Source: Shewanella corallii (GTDB lineage: Bacteria; Pseudomonadota; Gammaproteobacteria; Enterobacterales; Shewanellaceae). From it: a stretch of DNA of 64,000 nucleotides. Numbering within the stretch: position 1 is the first letter of the stretch; every line of letters begins with the position of its first letter. The notes under the pieces were generated by a model. It was given only the letters and a program-made list of their open reading frames with translations. It did no database searches and had not been told where the DNA came from. The DNA lies in NCBI RefSeq assembly GCF_023349125.1, contig NZ_JAKIKT010000002.1:794567-858566 (forward strand), written 5' to 3'. Position numbers and translations under genes: made by a program. Shown piece by piece: positions 1 to 7,868 of the stretch.

Positions 1-87
1 TACAAGATTATTGAGTGGGTAGGCGACCTGGCTGATTTGGCCGAGCGTGTAGGTTCCCGCCTGGAGCTGATGCTGGCTCGCGTCTGA
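1..87 (+). CDS. C-terminus of a DUF47/PhoU-like protein (partial)
   Basis: Only the last 28 codons are inside the window, in frame 1, ending at TGA 85-87 with a second in-frame stop (TAA) directly behind. The tail is helical and acidic/basic (…EWVGDLADLAERVGSRLELML…), like the C-terminus of the TIGR00153/DUF47 family of PhoU-like proteins. Members of this family sit directly upstream of Pit transporters and are thought to regulate them. The next gene here is a Pit transporter 24 bases downstream, which supports the call and an operon. The fragment is short, so identity rests mainly on context. Confidence 0.7.
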   Translation, partial: YKIIEWVGDLADLAERVGSRLELMLARV

Positions 88-111
88 TAACAAGGTTTTC
101 AAGGTAACAAC

Positions 112-1386
112 ATGGTTGATGTATTAGTAACCCATGGCACGCTGTTAATTGGGATGGCGGCCCTGTTTGGATTTTTGATGGCTTGGGGTATTGGTGCCAA
201 CGACGTGGCTAACGCCATGGGTACCTCTGTAGGTTCCAACGCCATTACCATCAAACAAGCGATCATCATTGCGATGATCTTCGAATTTGCCGGTGCCTAT
301 CTGGCTGGTGGTGAAGTAACCTCCACTATCCGTAAAGGTATTATCGATTCAGCTTACTTCGTACCACACCCAGAACTGCTGGTGTACGGTATGATCTCTG
401 CACTGCTGGCAGCCGGTATCTGGTTGATTGTCGCCTCTGCATTGGGCTGGCCTGTATCTACCACTCACTCTATCATCGGCGCCATCATTGGCTTCGCCGC
501 TGTAGGTGTGGGCCCTGACGCTGTAGCCTGGGGTAAAGTAGGTGGCATCGTTGGTTCCTGGGTCGTCACCCCGGCAATCTCTGGTTTCATCGCCTTTGTG
601 ATCTTCCAGAGCGTTCAGAAGTTAATCTTCAACACCTCAGATCCTCTGGCAAACGCCAAGCGCTATGTCCCTTTCTATATGGGTCTGGCTGGCTTCATCA
701 TGTCTCTGGTAACTATTACCAAAGGTCTGAAGCACGTTGGTCTGCACCTGAGCACTAACGAAGCTTACCTGCTGTCTCTGGCTATTGCTGTGGTTGTTGG
801 CGTTCTGGGTAAAGTCGCTATTGGTCGCCTGAAGATGTCTGGCGTTACCGGTACCGGCACCGACACTCAGTTTGGCGATGTTGAAAAAGTATTCGCTATC
901 CTGATGGTTGTAACCGCATGTTGTATGGCATTTGCTCACGGCTCTAACGACGTAGCCAACGCTATTGGCCCTCTGGCCGCAGTAGTATCTGTAGTAGAAG
1001 CTGGCGGTGAAATCTCTTCCAAGGCTTCTCTGGCCTGGTGGATTCTGCCTCTGGGCGCCTTCGGTATCGTATTCGGTCTGGCTATCTTCGGTAAGCGCGT
1101 AATGCAGACCATTGGTAAGAACATTACCCATCTGACTCCAAGCCGCGGTTTCGCTGCTGAGTTGGCTGCTGCTTCTACCGTGGTTATCGCATCAGGTACC
1201 GGTCTGCCAATCTCTACCACTCAGACTCTGGTAGGTGCTGTACTGGGTGTAGGTATGGCGCGTGGTATTGCCGCTATCAACATCGGTGTAGTTCGTAACA
1301 TCGTAGTATCCTGGGTAGTTACCCTGCCTGCCGGTGCTGGTCTGTCGATCATCTTCTTCTACATGATCAAATCAGCATTCGAATAA
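112..1386 (+). CDS. pit: Low-affinity inorganic phosphate transporter, PiT family
   Basis: This 424-residue inner-membrane protein has the two inverted PiT signature repeats: GANDVANAMGTSVGSNAIT near residues 28-46 and GSNDVANAIGPL near 278-289. Both fall in long hydrophobic stretches (about ten membrane segments), with matching P-(V/I)-S-T-T-H/Q motifs at the end of each repeat. PiT proteins import phosphate, usually as neutral metal-phosphate, using proton or sodium gradients. It follows a DUF47/PhoU-like gene by 24 bases, the classic arrangement, so the pair is probably one transcript. Length and motifs are normal for the family; the substrate metal cannot be read from the sequence. Confidence 0.95.
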   Translation: MVDVLVTHGTLLIGMAALFGFLMAWGIGANDVANAMGTSVGSNAITIKQAIIIAMIFEFAGAYLAGGEVTSTIRKGIIDSAYFVPHPELLVYGMISALLAAGIWLIVASALGWPVSTTHSIIGAIIGFAAVGVGPDAVAWGKVGGIVGSWVVTPAISGFIAFVIFQSVQKLIFNTSDPLANAKRYVPFYMGLAGFIMSLVTITKGLKHVGLHLSTNEAYLLSLAIAVVVGVLGKVAIGRLKMSGVTGTGTDTQFGDVEKVFAILMVVTACCMAFAHGSNDVANAIGPLAAVVSVVEAGGEISSKASLAWWILPLGAFGIVFGLAIFGKRVMQTIGKNITHLTPSRGFAAELAAASTVVIASGTGLPISTTQTLVGAVLGVGMARGIAAINIGVVRNIVVSWVVTLPAGAGLSIIFFYMIKSAFE

Positions 1387-1411
1387 ACTAAAGTTTATTA
1401 CGCAGTTATAC

Positions 1412-1437
1412 AGAGGGAAGTCATATGACTTCCCTCT
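1412..1437 (+). terminator. Perfect 26-bp palindrome after pit, probable terminator or processing hairpin
   Basis: A 13-base arm (AGAGGGAAGTCAT) is followed directly by its exact complement, 26 bases after the pit stop codon. The downstream bases are only CTTGCATT, so a true T-tract is missing. It may act as a weak terminator, a 3'-end stabiliser, or a cruciform or protein-binding site. Confidence 0.5.
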
Positions 1438-1499
1438 TGCATTAGTGCCCCTGAATCCCTAGCATGTGGGGCAGTTCCATCTTTAAAGAGAATACTTTA

Positions 1500-2081
1500 G
1501 TGTTACGAATCCTTGCTTTGGTGACCATGCTGATAGCCTCACCAAATCTGCTGGCGGCGACTCAATCCGGCTATATTTCTGAAGATGTTTATATATTCAT
1601 CCACGGTGGTCCTGGCACCCAGTATCGCATTCTGGGCAGTGTAGAAGCCGGTCAACCTGTCACTCTGCTGGGTGAAACCGACGGCGATTACAGTAAAATC
1701 AAAGACCATAAAGACAGAGAAGGCTGGGTACGCACTGACCAGATCCAATCTTCTCCTTCTTTCCGTGTTGTCGTTCCGCAGCTGGAAACCAAACTGGCTG
1801 ATACTCAAAAACAGCTAAGTCAGGTTCAATCCGGCAACAAGCAGCAAAGCAACCAGCTGAGCACTGCCGCCCGTGAAATCAGCGAACTGAAAGCACAGCT
1901 GACACAGGCCACGGCAGAGCGAGACAGTGCCAAGGCAGAGCTCAACTCACTGCTGGAAGATCAGGATTATGAAATGTGGCGCCAGGGAGGCATGATTGCC
2001 GGCGTAGGTCTGTTACTGGGTCTGCTGATAGCCTACCTGCCACGTCCTCAGCGTCGTAACAAGAGCCGCTGGATGAACTGA
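1500..2081 (+). CDS. SH3-domain and membrane-anchor protein (TIGR04211/YgiM-like)
   Basis: Starting from a GTG at 1500 (AAGAG-type ribosome site just upstream), the 193-residue product begins with a signal peptide (MLRILALVTMLIASPNLLA-A). A bacterial SH3 domain follows (about residues 25-85, with the typical GPGTQYRILGSVEAGQPVTLL core). Next comes a Gln/Ala-rich coiled coil (about 90-150), and last one C-terminal membrane helix (GVGLLLGLLIAYL) with a basic tail. This is the architecture of the YgiM family, an envelope protein of unclear role facing the periplasm. An upstream in-frame ATG at 1464 would add twelve residues but spoils the signal peptide. A strong terminator follows. Confidence 0.8.
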   Translation: MLRILALVTMLIASPNLLAATQSGYISEDVYIFIHGGPGTQYRILGSVEAGQPVTLLGETDGDYSKIKDHKDREGWVRTDQIQSSPSFRVVVPQLETKLADTQKQLSQVQSGNKQQSNQLSTAAREISELKAQLTQATAERDSAKAELNSLLEDQDYEMWRQGGMIAGVGLLLGLLIAYLPRPQRRNKSRWMN

Positions 2082-2110
2082 TTGATCCGTTGATTGACCA
2101 GTCACTCAAT

Positions 2111-2138
2111 AAAAAAACCACCCGCGGGTGGTTTTTTT
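2111..2138. terminator. Bidirectional rho-independent terminator
   Basis: The sequence AAAAAAACCACCCGC is followed by its complement GCGGGTGGTTTTTTT, giving a GC-rich stem with an A-run on one side and a T-run on the other. It serves the SH3 gene on the plus strand and the small gene ending at 2137 on the minus strand, whose stop codon lies inside the T-run. Confidence 0.9.
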
Positions 2139-2382
2139 ATTTTTTGAATTCCTTAAATGCTGTCATCAGTCGGTTACCATACTTACCTGTGCTCACATAC
2201 TCATTGGCATCCAGGTATTGTAGATAGCAGCCAGTCATAGCTATTCGGAAGTTGTTAAGAGTCATGCCTCTGGACAGAGTCTGTGGCAGCGCCAGTACCA
2301 GTCCGACTGCAGTCATTGCATAGCAAAACATCAACCAGATCAGCATTAAGGGTGTACGAATAAAGGGCTTAAAGCGCAGCAT
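2137..2382 (-). CDS. Small membrane protein, function unknown
   Basis: This 81-residue reading frame starts at ATG 2382 and has one clear hydrophobic segment near the N-terminus (LMLIWLMFCYAMTAVGLVLAL, about residues 12-32) preceded by basic residues. A soluble basic C-terminus of about 45 residues follows. Its stop codon lies in the terminator shared with the SH3 gene, as expected for a real convergent gene. I do not recognise the family. It could be a short inner-membrane protein or an uncleaved-signal secreted peptide; it could also be spurious, since no homologue can be named from the sequence alone. Confidence 0.5.
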   Translation of the reverse strand: MLRFKPFIRTPLMLIWLMFCYAMTAVGLVLALPQTLSRGMTLNNFRIAMTGCYLQYLDANEYVSTGKYGNRLMTAFKEFKK

Positions 2383-2563
2383 ATAAACCTCTTATCTGCG
2401 GCTAAAGAAGCCCCATGTTACGCCCGTCAAATCTGAGTTTCAGTGAATTCTGTTTAATACATGGCAGATTGTCGGCATTAGACTTCAATAGCAGTCATAT
2501 CCTTGCCTGTATCCAAAAATTTACAAATCCTCCACTGCCCAACCTCAAATCTGAAACACAAGG

Positions 2564-2579
2564 TGTGCCACAGCTCACA
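2564..2579. promoter_or_regulatory. CRP-like site upstream of putA
   Basis: TGTGC-CACAGC-TCACA differs from the CRP consensus TGTGA-N6-TCACA by one base. A TATAAT hexamer at 2589-2594 lies just downstream, and putA starts at 2688. Control of proline catabolism by CRP is common, but the spacing to this TATAAT is not a classical activator spacing, so the promoter actually used is uncertain. Confidence 0.55.
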
Positions 2580-2687
2580 TTTTCATAGTATAATTTTTTT
2601 CGTACGATGTAATATTGTATACAAAAATAAAACACATTGGCTACATTGCTGTTTTTATAGATTTTTTTTGGCGATGGATACTTTCCT

Positions 2688-5600
2688 ATGTTTAAAGCAA
2701 GCGAGGTATTGAGTGGTCGTTATGACAGTGCCACTCTGGATGAGCTGTTCACAGCAATAACCAATAACTACATAGTGGACGAAGAAGCCTATCTTAAAGA
2801 GCTTCTGACTATGGTTCCTTCAAGTGATGATGATATTCGTCGAGTCACTGCCAATGCCCATCAAATGGTGACCAAGGTTCGCCAGTTTGAGAAGAAAGGC
2901 CTGATGGTAGGGATTGATGCTTTCCTCCAGCAATATAGTCTGGAGACCCAGGAAGGCATTATCCTCATGTGTCTGGCCGAGGCTTTGTTGCGGATCCCCG
3001 ACTCTGCAACCGCTGATGCGCTGATCGAAGATAAGCTCTCAGGCGCCCAGTGGGATAAGCACCTTAAAAAGAGCGACTCCATGCTGGTTAATGCTTCGAC
3101 CTGGGGGCTGATGCTTACTGGGAAAGTGGTCAAGCTGGACAGAAAGGTCGACGGTACCCCAAGTAATATGTTGAACCGTCTGGTCAACAAGATGGGGGAG
3201 CCTGTGATTCGCCAGGCCATGTACGCTGCCATGACGATTATGGGTAAACAGTTTGTACTGGGGCGGGATATTCAGGAAGCGTTGAAAAACAGCGAAGACA
3301 ACCGTGAGCTGGGGTATACCCACAGCTACGATATGCTGGGTGAAGCGGCCCTGACCAAAGCTGACGCCGACAAGTATTTCAATGACTATGCCAATGCTAT
3401 TAGAGAGCTGGGCAGCTATAGCTACGACACTAATTATGCTCCCCGCCCAACCATCTCTATCAAGCTTTCTGCCCTGCATCCGCGCTATGAAGTCGCCAAT
3501 GAAGATAGAGTACTGACAGAGCTGTACAACACTGTCATCAAACTGATCCAACTGGCGCGCTCAGTAGACATAGGAATCTCTATTGATGCGGAAGAAGCGG
3601 ACAGGCTTGAACTGTCTTTGAAACTGTTCCAGAAGCTGTACAACTCTGAAGAAGCAAGAGGTTGGAGTTTGCTGGGTATTGTCGTACAGGCATACTCCAA
3701 ACGCTGTCTGCCGGTACTGATCTGGCTGACCCGACTGGCCAAAGAGCAGGGCGATGAGATCCCGGTCCGTCTGGTAAAAGGCGCTTACTGGGACAGCGAG
3801 ATTAAATGGTCACAGGTAGGTGGTGAAGGCGGTTATCCATTGTTCACCCGTAAAGCCGGTACCGATGTCTCTTATCTGGCCTGCGCCCGTTACCTGCTGA
3901 GCGATGCCACCAAAGGTGCCATCTTCCCTCAATTTGCCAGCCACAATGCCCAAAGTGTTGCCAGCATTATCGATATGGCAGGCGACCGACACTATGAGTT
4001 CCAGCGTCTGCATGGCATGGGCCAGGAACTGTATGACACCTACCTGAAAGAGAGCCATAACGCTCAGGTACGTATCTATGCGCCGGTCGGTGCCCATAAA
4101 GAGTTGTTGCCATATCTGGTACGACGCTTGTTGGAAAACGGCGCCAATACCTCATTTGTCCATAAGCTGGTCGACCCCAAAACCCCAATCGACAGTTTGG
4201 TCGAGCACCCGGTGACCAGACTTAAGACCTATAAAACTCTGGCCAATAACCGGATCCCAATGCCAGCGGATATCTTTGGCGCAGGACGTAAAAATTCCAA
4301 GGGACTGAATATGAATATCCAATCTGAAGCAAAGCCCTTTTTCAAGGCACTTGAGAAATATGAACAGCAGCAATGGCATGCAGGCCCGCTGATCGATGGT
4401 GAGACCGTCTCCGGCACAGTGCATGATGTCCTCAGCCCCTACGATACCCGCCAAAAGGTCGGAACCATTGCCTTTGCCGATGACGCAGCAATTGAGCAGG
4501 CGATCTATTCCGCTCAACGAGCCTATCCAAGCTGGTGTCGCACTTCAGTTGAAGAACGTGCCAATGCACTGCAGAAACTGGCGGATTTGCTGGAAGAAAA
4601 TCGCGAAGAGTTGATCGCTCTGTGTACCCGGGAAGCTGGCAAGACCCTGCAGGATGGTATTGATGAAGTGCGCGAAGCAGTGGACTTCTGTCGTTACTAT
4701 GCCATTCAGGCCAAGAAGCTGATGGCTGAGCCAACTCTGATGCCGGGTCCCACCGGAGAGTTGAACGAGCTATTCCTTCAGGGCCGCGGCGTCTATGTCA
4801 GTATCAGTCCATGGAACTTCCCGCTGGCGATCTTCCTGGGTCAGGTCACCGCGGCGCTGGCTACAGGCAACACAGTAATAGCCAAGCCTGCTGAGCAAAC
4901 CAGCCTGGTTGGATATCGTGCGGTACAGCTGGCCCATGAAGCCGGTATTCCCGAATCAGTGCTGCAGTTCCTGCCGGGAACCGGTGCCACAGTGGGCGCA
5001 ACACTGACCGCAGATGAGCGTATCGCCGGGGTGGTATTTACCGGCTCTACTGAGACCTCTCAACGTATTAATATCACCCTGGCTCAGCGTAAATGCGGCA
5101 TTGTGCCATTTATTGCTGAAACCGGTGGCCAGAATGCCATGATTGTCGACTCAACTGCCCTGCCTGAGCAGCTGGTCCAGGACATCAAAGACTCCGCCTT
5201 TACCAGTGCAGGTCAGCGCTGCTCGGCATTGAGGGTACTGTATGTGCAGGACGACATAGCAGAAGGCATTATTGAGCAGCTTAAAGGCGCAATGGATGAG
5301 CTGCAGTTGGGTTACCCTGGCGCCTTCAAAACCGACGTTGGTCCGGTAATCGACACCACGGCGCAAACCAATCTGAACGCGCATATCGACAAAATCTCTT
5401 CCACAGGTAAGCTTATCCACAGCGTAAACCTGACTGAAGAGTGCCAGCATGGTCACTTTGTTGCGCCTACTGCGGTTGAGATTAACTCCATCACTCAGTT
5501 GGAAAAGGAACACTTTGGTCCAATCCTGCACGTGGTGCGCTACAAAGCCAAAGATATCGACAAAGTGGTAGAGGAGATCAACTCCACCGGCTATGGTCTG

Positions 5601-5864
5601 ACATTCGGCATTCACAGCCGCAATGAATCCTTTGCCCGGGAGCTGGCTGATCGCCTGAATGTGGGTAATGTCTACATCAACCGTAATCAGGTAGGTGCTG
5701 TCGTCGGTGTACAGCCATTTGGCGGTCGCGGACTGTCCGGTACCGGTCCCAAAGCCGGTGGTCCACACTATCTGTTCCGCTTTGTGACAGAGAAAACCCG
5801 CACCAACAACATCACAGCCATTGGCGGTAATGCCACCCTGCTGTCTTTGGGTGATGCGGACTAA
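2688..5864 (+). CDS. putA: Bifunctional proline dehydrogenase / glutamate-semialdehyde dehydrogenase PutA
   Basis: This 1058-residue protein oxidises proline to glutamate at the inner membrane and passes electrons to quinone. The N-terminal half is the FAD-dependent proline dehydrogenase barrel, with KLSALHPRYE near 264-273 and RLVKGAYWDSEIKWSQ near 361-376. The C-terminal half is an NAD-dependent aldehyde dehydrogenase: SPWNFPLAIFLGQ, FTGSTETS, the general-base motif ETGGQNAM, and the catalytic Cys in GQRCSALRV near residue 845. It is shorter than E. coli PutA (1320 residues) and lacks the N-terminal ribbon-helix-helix, so it is a catalytic, non-repressor PutA like those of Shewanella and many marine gammaproteobacteria. 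A CRP-like site lies upstream and a strong terminator follows. Confidence 0.97.
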   Translation: MFKASEVLSGRYDSATLDELFTAITNNYIVDEEAYLKELLTMVPSSDDDIRRVTANAHQMVTKVRQFEKKGLMVGIDAFLQQYSLETQEGIILMCLAEALLRIPDSATADALIEDKLSGAQWDKHLKKSDSMLVNASTWGLMLTGKVVKLDRKVDGTPSNMLNRLVNKMGEPVIRQAMYAAMTIMGKQFVLGRDIQEALKNSEDNRELGYTHSYDMLGEAALTKADADKYFNDYANAIRELGSYSYDTNYAPRPTISIKLSALHPRYEVANEDRVLTELYNTVIKLIQLARSVDIGISIDAEEADRLELSLKLFQKLYNSEEARGWSLLGIVVQAYSKRCLPVLIWLTRLAKEQGDEIPVRLVKGAYWDSEIKWSQVGGEGGYPLFTRKAGTDVSYLACARYLLSDATKGAIFPQFASHNAQSVASIIDMAGDRHYEFQRLHGMGQELYDTYLKESHNAQVRIYAPVGAHKELLPYLVRRLLENGANTSFVHKLVDPKTPIDSLVEHPVTRLKTYKTLANNRIPMPADIFGAGRKNSKGLNMNIQSEAKPFFKALEKYEQQQWHAGPLIDGETVSGTVHDVLSPYDTRQKVGTIAFADDAAIEQAIYSAQRAYPSWCRTSVEERANALQKLADLLEENREELIALCTREAGKTLQDGIDEVREAVDFCRYYAIQAKKLMAEPTLMPGPTGELNELFLQGRGVYVSISPWNFPLAIFLGQVTAALATGNTVIAKPAEQTSLVGYRAVQLAHEAGIPESVLQFLPGTGATVGATLTADERIAGVVFTGSTETSQRINITLAQRKCGIVPFIAETGGQNAMIVDSTALPEQLVQDIKDSAFTSAGQRCSALRVLYVQDDIAEGIIEQLKGAMDELQLGYPGAFKTDVGPVIDTTAQTNLNAHIDKISSTGKLIHSVNLTEECQHGHFVAPTAVEINSITQLEKEHFGPILHVVRYKAKDIDKVVEEINSTGYGLTFGIHSRNESFARELADRLNVGNVYINRNQVGAVVGVQPFGGRGLSGTGPKAGGPHYLFRFVTEKTRTNNITAIGGNATLLSLGDAD

Positions 5865-5890
5865 AATCCAGCAAAGCTAGCCTTAAATAC

Positions 5891-5918
5891 AAAAGCCGGA
5901 GCAATCGCTCCGGCTTTT
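5891..5918. terminator. Bidirectional terminator between putA and the DUF2541 gene
   Basis: AAAAGCCGGAGC-AATC-GCTCCGGCTTTT is a perfect 12-base stem with A and T runs on the two flanks, lying between two convergent genes. Confidence 0.93.
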
Positions 5919-5938
5919 GGTATCTGGCTTGCAAGAAA

Positions 5939-6316
5939 TTAATCGCGACCCAGTACCTTGATACCGGCGCTGCCATCTTTAGCCTCACCGAACACCTCAA
6001 TGCTCTTCACGCAGCGCTTGTAAGCGAACTTGCGCCAGTCGGTAGACTCGTTCTTCTTCAGGTCGCGATAGAAGTTGATGGTACGGGTTTCGCCATTACG
6101 GAAAGTAAATACCGCCTTACGCAGACGTGCTTTACGCTCAGCCTTGATCTTGATGGCATCGGTATTGCGGCAAACCAGCAGTGGGATCTTGGCACCATGA
6201 CGACCATCTTCCAACAGAATAGTACGACCCAAAGTGATATGACCATCAGCCATTGCAGGGGCTGCAGCACTCAGTGCTGCCAGTACTAAAGCAGACAAAG
6301 CAATCAGTTTTTTCAT
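5939..6316 (-). CDS. Secreted DUF2541 (YaaI-like) protein
   Basis: The 125-residue product has a clean signal peptide (MKKLIALSALVLAALSAAAPAMA-D), so the mature protein of about 102 residues is periplasmic. The mature part shows the DUF2541 pattern known from E. coli YaaI: a LGRTIL start, an IPLLVCR motif, basic alternating strands, a TDWRKF segment, a second Cys in KRCVKSIEV, and a terminal KVLGRD. The two conserved cysteines probably form a disulfide. The function of the family is unknown. It is monocistronic, convergent with putA and divergent from the binding-protein gene. The family assignment is from pattern memory. Confidence 0.75.
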   Translation of the reverse strand: MKKLIALSALVLAALSAAAPAMADGHITLGRTILLEDGRHGAKIPLLVCRNTDAIKIKAERKARLRKAVFTFRNGETRTINFYRDLKKNESTDWRKFAYKRCVKSIEVFGEAKDGSAGIKVLGRD

Positions 6317-6641
6317 TGTGTTTTCTCATCAACAGCAGGAATTGGGCGGCACAATAGCCCCCGTTGCCCTTTGATACCACTGACAAATGACAAAAATTAG
6401 AAGTCGCTAACATTATTGAACTAATCACAGGTGCCAACAGTTAACGTTAATCTTGCGTTCAGTCAGCCTCAATACCGAACAACTCTTCAATCAGCTAAAA
6501 ATCAGCCAGTTAGGAACAAACTCCTCACGACTATCCAGCAAACAATTCGGCACTGACATCCTGCAGCCAGAAGTCCAACTCCCAGTTCCATATCTATGTT
6601 CTATATTTACAGTACTTTATCCAACATAAGGCTTACCCGGT
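6317..6641. other. Divergent intergenic region, no feature identified
   Basis: These 325 bases separate the divergent DUF2541 and binding-protein genes. The stretch is AT-rich near 6590-6625 (TCTATATTTACAGTACTTTAT), which may contain a promoter for the binding-protein operon. I see no convincing operator, repeat or small gene. Confidence 0.4.
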
Positions 6642-7841
6642 ATGAACCTAGGACTTCTGAGTACACTGTGCAGCGTGAAACCAAAGGTATCATTTCTGCT
6701 GTTATCGGTATTTACCCTGATAGCGGCCAGCTTCCCTCAGGCACAGGCTGACACTATAAAAATTGGTATGTCGACGGCATTGGAAGGCCCGGCTCAGGGT
6801 TTGGGGACCAATGTAAAAGCAGGAGTCGAAAGCTATTTCGGTAAGGTTAATGCTGCCGGAGGGATCAATGGCAAACCCCTGCAATTGGTTGCACTGAACG
6901 ACGGATATGAGCCGGATAAAGCCGCCGATAATATGCAGCAGCTTATTGAAAAGGAAAGTGTATTTGCAGTTCTGGGGAATGTTGGTACGCCAACTGCCGT
7001 GGTAACAGTCCCCATTGCCAACAAAATGAAAACGCCACTGATTGGTGCCATTACCGGTGCAGGTCTGCTGCGCAAAGACCCACCGGATCGCTACGTCATC
7101 AACTATCGGGCCAGCTACGCTCAGGAAACCGCAGCCATGATTGATGGCCTGCTGGCTCAGGGAATTAAACCGGAAGAGATCGCCTTCTTTACCCAAAAAG
7201 ATGGCTATGGCGATGCAGGTTACAGCGGTGGCGTTAATGCGCTGAAACGCAATGGTTTCAGTAATACTGACTCTCTGGCTCATGGGCGTTATCAAAGAAA
7301 CACCACCAATGTCGAAGAGGGCCTGTTAACCGTATTGAGTGCCGACGTGGAGCCAAGAGCCATCATTATGGTTGGGGCTTATAAGCCATGCGCTGAATTC
7401 ATTAAGCTGGCGAAAGAGGAGTTACCCAACGCCCTGTTTTTAAACGTTTCCTTTGTAGGCAGCATTCCCCTGAAGCAGGAACTGGGAGATCAAGCCGAGG
7501 GCATTATCGTTACTCAGGTGGTTCCTCACTTTAATTCATCACTCAATACCGTGAAGGAGTTTCGCAGCGATCTGCAGAGGTATGGTAATGGCGTCGCACC
7601 CGGCTTCCTCTCTCTTGAAGGCTATCTTGCAGCCAAAATGCTGGTGATGGGGATTCAGAATGCCAATAGCGTCAGCTCTCCTGAGAGCATTGTCGATGGA
7701 CTGAACAGTCTGAATCAGTTTGATATGGGTATAGGCGTCCCACTGTCCCTCAGTGAAGACAAGCATCAGGCCAGCGATCAGGTATGGCCCACCAGGATCA
7801 AAAACGGCGAGTACGTGGTACTGGATTGGTCTGATATTTAG
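6642..7841 (+). CDS. Periplasmic binding protein (branched-chain amino acid-type, Peripla_BP_6)
   Basis: This 399-residue protein has a signal peptide ending near residue 36 (…AASFPQAQA-D). It then opens with IKIGMSTALEGPAQGLGTNVKAGVESYFGKVNAAGGINGKPLQL, wording typical of Leu/Ile/Val- and amide-type binding proteins, and has YVINYRASYAQETAAMI and FFTQKDGYGDAGYSGG in the hinge regions. No ABC permease or ATPase gene is nearby. Instead a chemoreceptor starts 28 bases downstream, so the protein probably senses a ligand for taxis rather than feeding a transporter. The ligand cannot be told from sequence. The start at 6642 has an AAGG-type site; a GTG at 6675 is a weaker alternative. Confidence 0.85.
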   Translation: MNLGLLSTLCSVKPKVSFLLLSVFTLIAASFPQAQADTIKIGMSTALEGPAQGLGTNVKAGVESYFGKVNAAGGINGKPLQLVALNDGYEPDKAADNMQQLIEKESVFAVLGNVGTPTAVVTVPIANKMKTPLIGAITGAGLLRKDPPDRYVINYRASYAQETAAMIDGLLAQGIKPEEIAFFTQKDGYGDAGYSGGVNALKRNGFSNTDSLAHGRYQRNTTNVEEGLLTVLSADVEPRAIIMVGAYKPCAEFIKLAKEELPNALFLNVSFVGSIPLKQELGDQAEGIIVTQVVPHFNSSLNTVKEFRSDLQRYGNGVAPGFLSLEGYLAAKMLVMGIQNANSVSSPESIVDGLNSLNQFDMGIGVPLSLSEDKHQASDQVWPTRIKNGEYVVLDWSDI

Positions 7842-7868
7842 CCTTAGTCACGCTGAATGAGGTCACTT

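Noticed and set aside
2503..2712. Small plus-strand frame before putA
   Set aside because: It covers the promoter and CRP-like region, overlaps the putA start out of frame, and has no domain.
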